From the NCBI GenBank assembly GCA_038147155.1, contig JAYQTA010000003.1, positions 236,929-300,928 on the forward strand: a DNA stretch of 64,000 nucleotides, read 5' to 3'. Shown one piece after another: positions 7,686 to 16,252 of this stretch. Each line of letters begins with the position of its first letter. The stretch's first letter is position 1. Both the position numbers and the translations under genes were made by a program. Under the pieces are notes generated by a model. The model was not told where the DNA came from, ran no database searches, and saw only the letters and a program-made list of their open reading frames with translations. The DNA comes from Australimonas brisbanensis (lineage in GTDB: Bacteria > Chloroflexota > Dehalococcoidia > Lucifugimonadales > Australimonadaceae).

Positions 7686-9941
7686 CTAGCCCCTCGCCTG
7701 GAGCGCCGCGTACACCTTCTCCGCCGTCACCGGCAGGGAGGTGATGCGCACGCCCACCGCGTCGTATACCGCGTTGGCGATGGCCGCGGCGGTGGGGGCG
7801 TTGGGGCTCTCGCCGATCGCCTTGATGTTGTGGGGGCCCACCCCCTGGCCGGGCCGCTCCAGGATAACCGGGTTGAACTCCGGCACGTCGGCCATAGAGA
7901 GCATCTTCCAGTCGGCGAAGGAGAGGGTGGTCACCAGGCCGTCCTCCTGCTTCACCTCCTCCAGCAGTCCGTACCCCACGCCGAACATCGCCCCGCCGTT
8001 CACCTGGCCCTGGTGGCCGATGGGGTTTACGATGACCCCGGTGTCGTGGGCGCTGGTCAGACGCAGCAGCCTCACCTGGCCGGTTTCGGTGTCCACGGAC
8101 ACCTGCGCCACCTGGGCGCAGTAGCCCGTGACGGGCGAGGCCTCACGCCCGGTGCTGACGAACTGCTCGCCGCTGACGCTCCCGCCCGTGCGGGCCAGGA
8201 GCCCCGCCCAGGGCATGGCGGCGCCGGTGTCGGCGCGCACCACCTGACGCCCGCGCACCGACAGATGCTCCTCCGGCCAGCCCTCCAGCTCTGCGGCCAG
8301 TTTGGTCACCTCGGCGTGGACGTTGGCCACGGCGGCGTGGGCCGCCATGGAGCCCACGTTGGTCACGCGGGAGCCGCCGATGCCGGAGTCGTCATCGAAG
8401 GTGCCGGTGGCATCGTTCACCACGGTGATCTCGTCCACGCTGATGCCCATGTCTTCGGCCACCACCTGCGCCACCACGGTCACCGCACCGGAGCCCTGGT
8501 CGAACAGGGGCGTGTGGAGCGTCACCGACCCGTCGGCGGCCAGCACCACGCGGGCGTTGGCCCGGCCGGAGCCGGGGGTGCGCTCACCGATGGCCACGCC
8601 GCGCCCGTAGGCCAGCGACCCCTCTGCGGGACGCTTGCCGACGTCGTACCCGGAGGCGTTGAGCGCCGCCTCCAGCGTCTCCACGCCCCGGTTCTCCACG
8701 AAGGCGTGGCCCGTGCCGATGGGCTCACCGTCGCGCGCCAGGTGCCTGAGGCGGTAGGCCGCCGGGTCCTCGCCCGCCGCGCGCGCCACCTCGTCCATGT
8801 GCGATTCCAGCGCGAAGAGCGCCTGCGGCTCGCCCGGCCCGCGCATGTGACCGCAGGGGACGGTGTTGGTGTAGACCATCTGCTCCACGACGCGCACGTT
8901 GGGGATGCGGTACACCCCCGCCGCCGCCGCCGCGCCGCCCAGGTGCCCTGCGGGCTTGAACCCGGCGTAGGCACCGGAGTTGAAGATGATGTCGGCCTGG
9001 AGCGCCACGGGCGAGCCGTCGGCCCGCAGCCCCGTCCGCAGGCGGATCACGGAGGAGTGGCGCGGGTTGGCCGCCATCAGCTCCTCGGCGTAGTCGAACA
9101 CCATGCGCACGGGCCGCCCGCCCACCGCCCGGGTGGCGTAGTAGCCCAGGGGCATGTTCATGGCCGAACCCTTGCCGCCGAAGTCGCCGCCGATCAGCAC
9201 CGGGTGCACCACGATGCGGTCCTCGTCGATGCCCACGGCCTTGGCGGTTTGGGCGCGCGCGGAGTAGGGGGCCTTGCAGGGCGCCCAAATGTGCAGGATG
9301 CCCTCGGCGTCGATGGCGCACACCTGCGAGTGCGGCTCCATGTAGCCCTGGTGCACCACGGGGGTGGTGTAGGTGCCCTCCACCACGCGCACCGCCTCGG
9401 TGAAGCCCGCATCCACGTCGCCCTGCCCCCAATCGAAGGTGCAGACGGCGTTGGTGGGCGCCTCCAGCGGCTTGACCAGCCCCTGGATCGAGGTGATCTC
9501 CGGGTGCACCAGCGCGGCGCCCGGCGCCAGCGCGGCCTCCGGGTCGGTCAGGGCGGGCAGCTCCTCGTAGTCCACCTCGATGAGCGCGGCGGCGCGGGCG
9601 GCGATCTCCTCGTCGTCGGCCACCACGGCGGCCACCTGCTCACCGGCGAAGCGCACGATGCCCTGGGCCAGCACCGGGATGTCTATGGTGCGCCGGCCCC
9701 ACAGGGAGTTCGCGGGCAGGTCATCGCCGGTGACCACCGCGTGGACGCCGGGAACGGCCAGCGCCGCGGAGGCGTCGATGGAGCGGATGCGCGCGTGCGG
9801 GTAGGGGCTGCGCAGCGCCTTGGCCCACAGCGCCCCGTCCTGCGGGACGTCCTGGGCGTAGCGCCCGGCGCCGGTCACCTTCTCGCGGGCCTCCACCCGG
9901 GGTATCGCTGCTCCGATGGCGTGCGGGGCTGGCCTGGTCAT
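7686..9941 (-). CDS. Molybdopterin-binding subunit of xanthine dehydrogenase/CO dehydrogenase family
   Basis: This 751-aa CoxL/XdhB-type subunit carries the aldehyde oxidase hammerhead fold at the N-terminus (RVEAREKVTGAGRYAQD) and the molybdopterin-binding region (GGDFGGKGS, DQGSGAVT, GGSRVTNVG). It lacks the form I CoxL active-site loop, so it is probably not a CO dehydrogenase. The AGGAGG Shine-Dalgarno supports ATG 9941. The FAD and 2Fe-2S subunits that normally accompany it are absent nearby. The likely reaction is hydroxylation of an aldehyde or N-heterocycle. Confidence 0.88.
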   Translation of the reverse strand: MTRPAPHAIGAAIPRVEAREKVTGAGRYAQDVPQDGALWAKALRSPYPHARIRSIDASAALAVPGVHAVVTGDDLPANSLWGRRTIDIPVLAQGIVRFAGEQVAAVVADDEEIAARAAALIEVDYEELPALTDPEAALAPGAALVHPEITSIQGLVKPLEAPTNAVCTFDWGQGDVDAGFTEAVRVVEGTYTTPVVHQGYMEPHSQVCAIDAEGILHIWAPCKAPYSARAQTAKAVGIDEDRIVVHPVLIGGDFGGKGSAMNMPLGYYATRAVGGRPVRMVFDYAEELMAANPRHSSVIRLRTGLRADGSPVALQADIIFNSGAYAGFKPAGHLGGAAAAAGVYRIPNVRVVEQMVYTNTVPCGHMRGPGEPQALFALESHMDEVARAAGEDPAAYRLRHLARDGEPIGTGHAFVENRGVETLEAALNASGYDVGKRPAEGSLAYGRGVAIGERTPGSGRANARVVLAADGSVTLHTPLFDQGSGAVTVVAQVVAEDMGISVDEITVVNDATGTFDDDSGIGGSRVTNVGSMAAHAAVANVHAEVTKLAAELEGWPEEHLSVRGRQVVRADTGAAMPWAGLLARTGGSVSGEQFVSTGREASPVTGYCAQVAQVSVDTETGQVRLLRLTSAHDTGVIVNPIGHQGQVNGGAMFGVGYGLLEEVKQEDGLVTTLSFADWKMLSMADVPEFNPVILERPGQGVGPHNIKAIGESPNAPTAAAIANAVYDAVGVRITSLPVTAEKVYAALQARG

Positions 9942-9989
9942 GCGCTTCCTCCTGGGGGGAGTGCGGGATGTGCCCGCGCGGGCGCGCCT

Positions 9990-9995
9990 AGTCTA
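9990..9995 (-). promoter_or_regulatory. Possible -10 (TAGACT) for the molybdoenzyme gene
   Basis: The minus strand shows TAGACT 49 nt before the start codon at 9941. No good -35 lies 17 bp upstream, so support is limited. Confidence 0.3.
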
Positions 9996-10041
9996 TGCAA
10001 AGCGCTCGGATTTGGCGATGCGCCTGACCGGCGCCTTGGCA

Positions 10042-10070
10042 TTGACGCCTGTGGGGGCCGGTGATACACC
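10042..10070 (+). promoter_or_regulatory. Promoter TTGACG-17-TACACC for aldolase-crotonase-CoA transferase genes
   Basis: TTGACG (10042-10047) and TACACC (10065-10070) are 17 bp apart, giving a transcript start near 10077 and a leader of about 53 nt before the class II aldolase ATG. Confidence 0.55.
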
Positions 10071-10129
10071 CCTCACGCCCGCCGGGGCAGCAACTTTCGT
10101 GAACGCGCATGGGCGCTGGAGGGGAACGG

Positions 10130-10921
10130 ATGAGCACCGAGATCAAGCAGGTGAAGGAGCAGGTCGCCGTCGCCAACCGCATCCTGTCGGAGCTGGGCCT
10201 GGCCACCGGCGTGCTGGCCTCCCTGGGCCACGTGAGCATGCGCGTGCCGGGCCAGCCCGACCTGTTCGTGGTGAAGGGGCGCGGCTACGAGGTGGACGCC
10301 CTGGCCGTGGTGAAGCCCGAGCAGATGATCGTGGTGGATACCGACGGGAACATGGTGGACGGCCCGCGCGGCACCTCCCAGTGCTACGAGGTGAAGATGC
10401 ACTCGTGCCTGCTGCGCGAGCGGCCCGAGGTGCAGGCGGTGTGCCATGTGCACCCGCGCTTCACCGTGCTCATGGGCCTGCTGGAGGTGCAGCTGCAGGC
10501 CATGTGCAACGAGGGCCACCAGCTGGTGCGCGAGCCGCTGCCGGTTTACCCCCACTCCAAGCTGATCCTCTCGGACGAGGACGGCATGGGTGTGGTGGAA
10601 GCCATGGGGAACCGGCCCGCCGTGCTGCTGCGCGGGCACGGTGCCGCCACCGTGGGCAAGAACATGGAGGAGGCGGTGATGAACATGCTCCAGCTGGAAG
10701 AGCAGGCGCGCATGAACTACTACGCCTTCTGCGCCCTGGGGCGGGACTACAAGGGCATCCCGCCCGAGGACATGGACGAATTCGCCGTGGGCTTCAGGGC
10801 CATGGGCCAGTTCCCCCACCTCAAGGAGCCCCTGGCGCGCGGCGCCGCTCCCGGAGCGGGTGGACGCCCCGGCGGGGTGTGGGCCTACTACGCCCAGCGC
10901 GTCTCGGCGGACCTAGGGTAG
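10130..10921 (+). CDS. Class II aldolase/adducin-family protein
   Basis: This 263-aa protein resembles metal-dependent class II aldolases and related decarboxylases. The zinc-ligand motif HVHPRF and the later RGHGAATVG are visible, with the acidic residue supplied by the N-terminal half. ATG 10130 follows GGAGG with 9 nt spacing. The next gene starts directly after its stop. With pobA and CoA-dependent genes around, decarboxylation or retro-aldol cleavage in aromatic or sugar-acid catabolism is possible, but the substrate is not readable. Confidence 0.85.
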   Translation: MSTEIKQVKEQVAVANRILSELGLATGVLASLGHVSMRVPGQPDLFVVKGRGYEVDALAVVKPEQMIVVDTDGNMVDGPRGTSQCYEVKMHSCLLRERPEVQAVCHVHPRFTVLMGLLEVQLQAMCNEGHQLVREPLPVYPHSKLILSDEDGMGVVEAMGNRPAVLLRGHGAATVGKNMEEAVMNMLQLEEQARMNYYAFCALGRDYKGIPPEDMDEFAVGFRAMGQFPHLKEPLARGAAPGAGGRPGGVWAYYAQRVSADLG

Positions 10922-11710
10922 ATGACCAGCCCCATCCGCATCGAGCGTGACGGCCCCGTCGCCACCCTCACCATCGACCGACCCGCCCAGCACAACGCCG
11001 TCTCGTATGAGATGTGGGGGCTTCTGGGCGAGGCGGCGCGGGGTCTGGCGGCAGACCCCACGCTGCGGGTGGTGGTGCTCACCGGCGCGGGTGGGCGCGC
11101 CTTTTCGGCGGGGGCCGACATCAAGGACTTCGCCGCGCACCGTTCGTCCTCCGAGAAGGCGGCGGAGTACGCCCGCGTCTTCGAGGGGGCGCTGGAGGCG
11201 GTGGAGACGCTGCAGGTGCCGGTCATCGCCATGATCGACGGCATCTGCGTGGGCGGTGGGGCGGAGCTGGCGTGCTGCGCCGACCTGCGCATCGCCTCCG
11301 ATGCCTCCACCTTCGCCGTGCCCGTGGCCAGGGTGGGCGTGCTGCTGGGGTACGCGGAGATGCGCCGCCTGCTGGCGCTGGTGGGCCGTGCCGCCGCCGC
11401 CGACCTGCTGCTGACGGCCCGCACGCTGGACGCCCACGAAGCGGCGCGGGTGGGGCTGGTGCACCGCGTAGTCGCCCGCGATGACCTGCGCGCCGAGGTG
11501 TACGGGCTGGCGGAGCGCATGGCGGGGTTCGCGCCGCTCACCCAGGCCGGGCACAAGCACATCATCCGCATCGTGGGGGAGGACCCCGCCGGCCGGTACC
11601 GCACGCCGGAGGAGAAGGCGCTGCCGCTGTCCATCTTCGACAGCGTGGACGCTGCGGAGGGCTACCGAGCCTTCGTGGAGAAGCGCGCCCCCCGGTTCAC
11701 GGGCCGCTAG
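10922..11710 (+). CDS. Enoyl-CoA hydratase/isomerase family protein
   Basis: This is a 262-aa crotonase-fold protein. The oxyanion segments FSAGADIKDF and CVGGGAELA are present. The first catalytic Glu (in AELA) is kept, but the second Glu of true hydratases is replaced in the segment VARVGVLLG, so it is more likely an isomerase or another crotonase activity. It starts immediately after the aldolase stop and is followed by a family III CoA-transferase, suggesting an acyl-CoA degradation operon. Confidence 0.88.
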   Translation: MTSPIRIERDGPVATLTIDRPAQHNAVSYEMWGLLGEAARGLAADPTLRVVVLTGAGGRAFSAGADIKDFAAHRSSSEKAAEYARVFEGALEAVETLQVPVIAMIDGICVGGGAELACCADLRIASDASTFAVPVARVGVLLGYAEMRRLLALVGRAAAADLLLTARTLDAHEAARVGLVHRVVARDDLRAEVYGLAERMAGFAPLTQAGHKHIIRIVGEDPAGRYRTPEEKALPLSIFDSVDAAEGYRAFVEKRAPRFTGR

Positions 11711-11734
11711 AGCTTTCTTTTCAGGGAGATGGGC

Positions 11735-12910
11735 ATGCCGGGACCGCTGGAAGGACTGGTGGTGCTGGACGCCACTCAGGTGATGGCCGGGCCCTTCTGC
11801 ACCCTGTTCCTGGCGGACATGGGGGCCGATGTCATCAAGGTGGAGAAGCCCACGGGCGACGATTCGCGCCGCATGGGCCCCCCCTTCATCAACGGTGAGT
11901 CCGCTGCGTTCCTGGGCATCAACCGCAACAAGCGCTCCATCGTCCTGGACCTGCGCCGTGAGCACGATAGGGACGTGTTCAAGCGCATGGCCGCCCAGGC
12001 GGACGTGGTGGCGGAGAACTTCCGGCCAGGGGTCATGGCCCGCCTGGGCCTGGGGCCCGATGACCTGCGCGCGCAGCACCCAGAACTCATCTACGCGTCC
12101 ATCTCCGGCTTCGGCCAGACGGGCCCCTACGCTGCAAGGCCGGGCTACGACCTCATCGCCCAGGGCATGTCGGGCATCATGGGCGTCACGGGCTACCCGG
12201 ACTCACCGCCGGTGAAGGTGTCGGTGCCGCTGGCCGACCTGTCGGCGGGCATGTACGCGGCCAACGGCGTGCTGGCGGCCTACGTCCACCGGCTCAGGAC
12301 CGGCCAGGGGCAGGTGGTGGACGCTGCACTGCTGGACAGCGCCGTGGGCCTCACCCTGTGGGAGGCCGCCGAGTTGTGGGGCTCCGGCAACGTGCCCGGC
12401 CCCAAGGGCTCGGCCCACCGTTTGGTGGCCCCCTACCAGGCGCTGCGCGCCGCCGACGGGGCCTTCAACGTGGGGTGCGCCAACCAGGCCACCTGGGAGC
12501 GACTGGCCCATGCGCTGGGCCGGGATGACCTGCTGGCCGACCCGCGCTTCACCGACAACCCGGCGCGCACCGCCCACTACCGCGAGCTCGCCGCCGCGCT
12601 GGAGGAGACGACCGCCACCCAGCCCGCCGCCCACTGGCTGGCGCTGCTGGAGAGAGCGGGCGTGCCCGCCGGGCCCATTTACGCGATGGATCAGGTGTTC
12701 GACGACCCGCAGGTGCGCGCACGGGAGATGGTGGTGGAGCTGGAGCACCCGGTGGCGGGGCTTGTGAAGCACCTGGGCGTGCCGGTGAAGCTCTCGGCCA
12801 CGCCCGGCGCCGTCCGCACCCCCGCACCCACCCTTGGCCAGCACACCGCCGAGGTGCTGACCCGGTTCGGGTTCAGCGCGGATGAGATAGCGCAGGTCAT
12901 CGGGGGCTAG
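11735..12910 (+). CDS. Family III CoA-transferase (CaiB/BaiF)
   Basis: The 391-aa protein moves CoA between organic acids in the cytoplasm. Family features include the N-terminus LVVLDATQVMAGPF, the RxNKRSIVLDLR segment, and RPGYDLIAQ with the probable catalytic Asp. ATG 11735 is preferred because AGGGAG lies six nt upstream; the ATG at 11729 directly abuts that sequence. It is the last gene of the 10.1-12.9 kb set. A TAGAAT hexamer overlaps its stop and may help transcribe thiI. Confidence 0.9.
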   Translation: MPGPLEGLVVLDATQVMAGPFCTLFLADMGADVIKVEKPTGDDSRRMGPPFINGESAAFLGINRNKRSIVLDLRREHDRDVFKRMAAQADVVAENFRPGVMARLGLGPDDLRAQHPELIYASISGFGQTGPYAARPGYDLIAQGMSGIMGVTGYPDSPPVKVSVPLADLSAGMYAANGVLAAYVHRLRTGQGQVVDAALLDSAVGLTLWEAAELWGSGNVPGPKGSAHRLVAPYQALRAADGAFNVGCANQATWERLAHALGRDDLLADPRFTDNPARTAHYRELAAALEETTATQPAAHWLALLERAGVPAGPIYAMDQVFDDPQVRAREMVVELEHPVAGLVKHLGVPVKLSATPGAVRTPAPTLGQHTAEVLTRFGFSADEIAQVIGG

Positions 12911-12939
12911 AATTGCAGGAGGTCGGTGAAGGAGGCCCC

Positions 12940-14127
12940 GTGACCGGTACGGCAGTCGGAGCACCCCGCGAGGCGGTGGTGCGCTTCAACGAGATCGCCC
13001 TCAAGGGGAAGAACAGGCCGCGCTTCATCGCCCAACTGATGGACAACATCCGCCGCGCCACGGCGGGCCTGGGCGTCGAGGAGGTGTGGTCCGAGCGCCT
13101 GCTGGTGCGCCTGCGCCTGGCTGACGGAGCGCCGTGGGAGCCCATCTCACAGCGCCTGGGGCGCGTGTTCGGCGCGGTGAAGTTGTCCCTAGCCCGCCCC
13201 GTGCCCCTCGACTACGAGGCCATCGAGGCGGCGGTGCTGGAGGAGGCGCGCGCGCGCTCCTTCGCCACCTTCCGCGTCACGGCAAACCGGGCTGACAAGC
13301 GCTTCCCGCTCACCAGTTATGAAATGAACGTGCGCCTGGGCGATGCCGTCCGTGAGGCCACGGGCGCCCCGGTGAGCCTCTCCGGTGCCGAGGCCGACTT
13401 GCACGTGGACGTGATGGGCCGTGGCGCGCTGGTCTACACCGGGAGCCAGGAGGGCGCGGGCGGGCTGCCCGTGGGCACGGCGGGGCGCGTGGGCGTGCTG
13501 ATGTCGGGAGGCATCGATTCCCCCGTGGCCGTCTGGCGCATGCTGCGCCGGGGCTGCCGGGCTGAACTCATCCACTTCCATTCATTCCCCCTGGTGGAGG
13601 GGCGCTCACGGGAGAAGGCGCAGGAACTGGCCGGGCTGCTCAACGCCTGGCAGTACGACACGCGATTGCACCTGGTGCCCTTCGCCGTGGTGCAGCGGGA
13701 GGCCATCCTCGCCGTGCCGGGGCCGCTGCGTGTGGTGGTGTACCGGCGGTTCATGGTGCGCATCGCCGAGGCCATCGCCCGCGCCGAGGGCGCCCGCGCG
13801 CTGGTGACGGGCGAGTCGGTGGGGCAGGTGGGCTCGCAGACCCTCACCAACATCGCCACGGTGGACGCCGTGGCCCAGATGCCCATCCTGCGTCCGCTCA
13901 TCGGCATGGACAAGCAGGAGATCATCGAGCAGGCCCGTGCCATCGGCACCTTCGAGACCTCCATCCTGCCCGACGAGGACTGCTGCACCTTGTTCGTCCC
14001 GCGCTCCCCCTCCACCGCCGTAACGCTGGAGCAGGCGGCCCGCGCCGAGGAGGGGCTGGACGCGGAGGGACTGGTGGCCCAGGCCGTGCGCGAGACGGAG
14101 ACGTTCGAGTACCACATGCCGGGCTAG
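12940..14127 (+). CDS. thiI: tRNA 4-thiouridylation/thiamine sulfurtransferase
   Basis: This 395-aa ThiI adenylates tRNA U8 for sulfur transfer and also serves thiazole synthesis. It has an N-terminal ferredoxin-like and THUMP region (RFNEIALKGKNR) and a PP-loop SGGIDSPVAVW in the second half, plus the Cys-bearing DEDCCTLF. There is no C-terminal rhodanese domain, as in many non-enteric ThiI. GTG 12940 is behind GAAGGAGG; a TTG at 12913 would overlap the TAGAAT hexamer. Confidence 0.93.
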   Translation: MTGTAVGAPREAVVRFNEIALKGKNRPRFIAQLMDNIRRATAGLGVEEVWSERLLVRLRLADGAPWEPISQRLGRVFGAVKLSLARPVPLDYEAIEAAVLEEARARSFATFRVTANRADKRFPLTSYEMNVRLGDAVREATGAPVSLSGAEADLHVDVMGRGALVYTGSQEGAGGLPVGTAGRVGVLMSGGIDSPVAVWRMLRRGCRAELIHFHSFPLVEGRSREKAQELAGLLNAWQYDTRLHLVPFAVVQREAILAVPGPLRVVVYRRFMVRIAEAIARAEGARALVTGESVGQVGSQTLTNIATVDAVAQMPILRPLIGMDKQEIIEQARAIGTFETSILPDEDCCTLFVPRSPSTAVTLEQAARAEEGLDAEGLVAQAVRETETFEYHMPG

Positions 14128-14166
14128 GCCCCGCCCGCTGCGCTCGCTTGTTACACAGAGATACCC

Positions 14167-14195
14167 CTGGCACCGGCGGAGCGCGCCGCTATAAT
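14167..14195 (+). promoter_or_regulatory. Promoter CTGGCA-17-TATAAT, leaderless, for the 2-oxoacid dehydrogenase operon
   Basis: A perfect TATAAT (14190-14195) ends 6 nt before the ATG at 14202, with CTGGCA 17 bp upstream of it. This places the transcript start at or next to the start codon. Confidence 0.7.
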
Positions 14196-14201
14196 CCGCC
14201 C

Positions 14202-15248
14202 ATGGCACGCAAGGCTTCACGGACGGCGGCGGACGGGCTGGGCCAGCCCGACGGGCTCAGCGGCGAGGACTTGCTGGACCTGTACGGCACCATGGTGCTG
14301 GTGCGGGCGCTGGACGAGCGCGTGTGGGCGATGAACCGGCAGGGCAAGGCGGCCATAGTTGCCTCCTGCCAGGGGCACGAGGCGGCCCAGCTGGGCTCCG
14401 TGTGGGCCATGCGCGCGGCCGCGCCCGCCCACTTCTCCTTCACCTACTACCGTGACCTGGCGGTGCTCACCGCCGAGGGGCTCACACCCACCGAATCGCT
14501 CCTGGGCTTCCTGGCCAAGGACGGCGAGCCGCTCTCCGGTGCGCGCCAGTTCCCGCAGCACGGGGCCATGCCGGAGCGCCACGTCATCAACCTGTCCAAC
14601 GTGGTTGCGACGCACGTCCCCCACGCGGTGGGCTGGGCGCTGGCGGCCAAGATGCGTGGGGAGCCCATCGCGGTGGCCGCTTTCTTCGGCGACGGTGCGT
14701 CCTCCCAGGGCGAGGTGCACGAGGCGATGAACTTCGCCGCCGTGCAGCGCCTGCCCGTTGTGTTCATCTGCGAGAACAACGGCTACGCCATCTCGGTGCC
14801 CCAGTCCGCGCAGATGGCCGTCACGCACGTCGCATCGCGCGCTGCAGGCTACGGCATGCCGGGGGTGAGCGTGGACGGCACCGACGTGCGCGAGGTGTTC
14901 CGGGCCGTGGCCGAGGCATCGCGCCGCGCGGCGGCAGGAGAGGGCCCCTCGCTGGTGGAGCTGATGGTGGAGCGCTACCTGCCGCACACCTCGGACGACG
15001 ACGACTCGGTCTACCGGGAGCGGGCGGAGATCGAGGAGGCGCGCATGCGCGACCCCCTGGCCAAGCTCCAGGCGCTGCTGCTGGAGGCGGGGCTGCTGAC
15101 GCCGGAGCGCGACGAGGCGCTGCGCCAGCGCGCCCGCGATGAGGTGGACGCGGCGACGGACGCCGCCGAGGCCGCGCCCTTCCCCGCACCGGACGATGTG
15201 TTCGAGCACCTCTTCGCGCCAGAGGCGGGGCAGGGGGGTGCGCGGTGA
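14202..15248 (+). CDS. 2-oxoacid (pyruvate/branched-chain) dehydrogenase E1 alpha
   Basis: The 348-aa E1 alpha subunit binds thiamine diphosphate and decarboxylates the 2-oxoacid with E1 beta. The ThDP motif starts GDGASSQGEVHEAMNF and ends with CENN. The sequence resembles the branched-chain/acetoin/pyruvate E1 alpha group; substrate is uncertain. The ATG at 14202 lies 6 nt after TATAAT and gives the usual short N-terminus. Its TGA overlaps the GTG of the beta gene (GTGA), a sign of translational coupling. Confidence 0.93.
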   Translation: MARKASRTAADGLGQPDGLSGEDLLDLYGTMVLVRALDERVWAMNRQGKAAIVASCQGHEAAQLGSVWAMRAAAPAHFSFTYYRDLAVLTAEGLTPTESLLGFLAKDGEPLSGARQFPQHGAMPERHVINLSNVVATHVPHAVGWALAAKMRGEPIAVAAFFGDGASSQGEVHEAMNFAAVQRLPVVFICENNGYAISVPQSAQMAVTHVASRAAGYGMPGVSVDGTDVREVFRAVAEASRRAAAGEGPSLVELMVERYLPHTSDDDDSVYRERAEIEEARMRDPLAKLQALLLEAGLLTPERDEALRQRARDEVDAATDAAEAAPFPAPDDVFEHLFAPEAGQGGAR

Positions 15249-16228
15249 GTACGCTCACGGTGATCGAGGCGGTGCGTGAGGCGATGGCCGAGGAGATGCG
15301 GCGTGACGAGCGCGTGTTCATCTTCGGCGAGGACGTGGGCCGCCGGGGCGGCGTGTTCCTGGCGAGCAAGGGTTTCATCGACGAGTTCGGCCCCGCCCGC
15401 GTGATGGACACCCCGCTGGCCGAGGCGTGCATCGCAGGCGTTGCCGTGGGCGCGGCCATGGCTGGCATGCGTCCCATCGCCGAGGTGCAGTTCGCCGACT
15501 TCGTCTGGCCCATCGTCAACCAGATCATCGGCGAGGCGGCGCGCGCCCGGTACGGCACCAAATCCAAGGTCTCCGTTCCGCTGGTGGTGCGCAGCCCGTA
15601 TGGCGGGCAGGTGCGCGGCGGCCTCTTCCACTCCCAGAGCGTGGAGGCCTACTTCGCCCACACGCCGGGGCTGAAGGTGGTGGCCCCCGTCACGCCCTAC
15701 GACGTGAAGGGGCTGCTCAAGGCGGCCATACGCGACGAGGACCCCGTGGTGTTCCTGGAGCACAAGCGCACCTACCGCTCGGTGCGCGGCGAGGTGCCGG
15801 ACGAGGACTACGTGCTGCCCATCGGGCTCGCCGACGTGAAGCGCCCCGGCACCCACGCCTCCATCATCACCTACGGCCTCACGCTCCACTACGCGCTCCA
15901 GGCCGCCGACAAGCTGGCGGGGGAGGGCGTGGAGGTGGAGGTGGTGGACCTGCGCACCCTCAAGCCGCTGGACGCGCAGACGGTGCTGGCCTCGGTGCGC
16001 AAGACCTCCCGCGCGCTGGTGGTGCACGAGGACAACATCTCGCTGGGGGTGGGTGCAGAGGTGGCCGCGCTCATCGCCGAGCACGCCTTCGAGGCGCTGG
16101 ACGCGCCGGTGATGCGCGTGGCCGGGCCCGACATCCCCGCCATGCCCTTCGCCCCCACACTGGAGGCCGCGTTCATGCCCACCGCCGAGAAGATAGAGGC
16201 GGCGCTGCGGCGCCTGCTGGCGTACTGA
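15245..16228 (+). CDS. 2-oxoacid dehydrogenase E1 beta
   Basis: This 327-aa subunit pairs with E1 alpha to form the active E1 heterotetramer. Typical segments are FIFGEDVGRRGGVF near the N-terminus, MDTPLAEACIAGVAVGAAM, and the C-terminal VVDLRTLKPLDAQTV with VVHEDN. GTG 15245 overlaps the alpha stop. The E2 gene follows after 24 nt. Together with E2 it would feed acyl-CoA to central metabolism; no E3 (lpd) gene lies in the window. Confidence 0.94.
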   Translation: MSTLTVIEAVREAMAEEMRRDERVFIFGEDVGRRGGVFLASKGFIDEFGPARVMDTPLAEACIAGVAVGAAMAGMRPIAEVQFADFVWPIVNQIIGEAARARYGTKSKVSVPLVVRSPYGGQVRGGLFHSQSVEAYFAHTPGLKVVAPVTPYDVKGLLKAAIRDEDPVVFLEHKRTYRSVRGEVPDEDYVLPIGLADVKRPGTHASIITYGLTLHYALQAADKLAGEGVEVEVVDLRTLKPLDAQTVLASVRKTSRALVVHEDNISLGVGAEVAALIAEHAFEALDAPVMRVAGPDIPAMPFAPTLEAAFMPTAEKIEAALRRLLAY

Positions 16229-16252
16229 TTTTGCGTGAGTAGAGCTAGCGTC

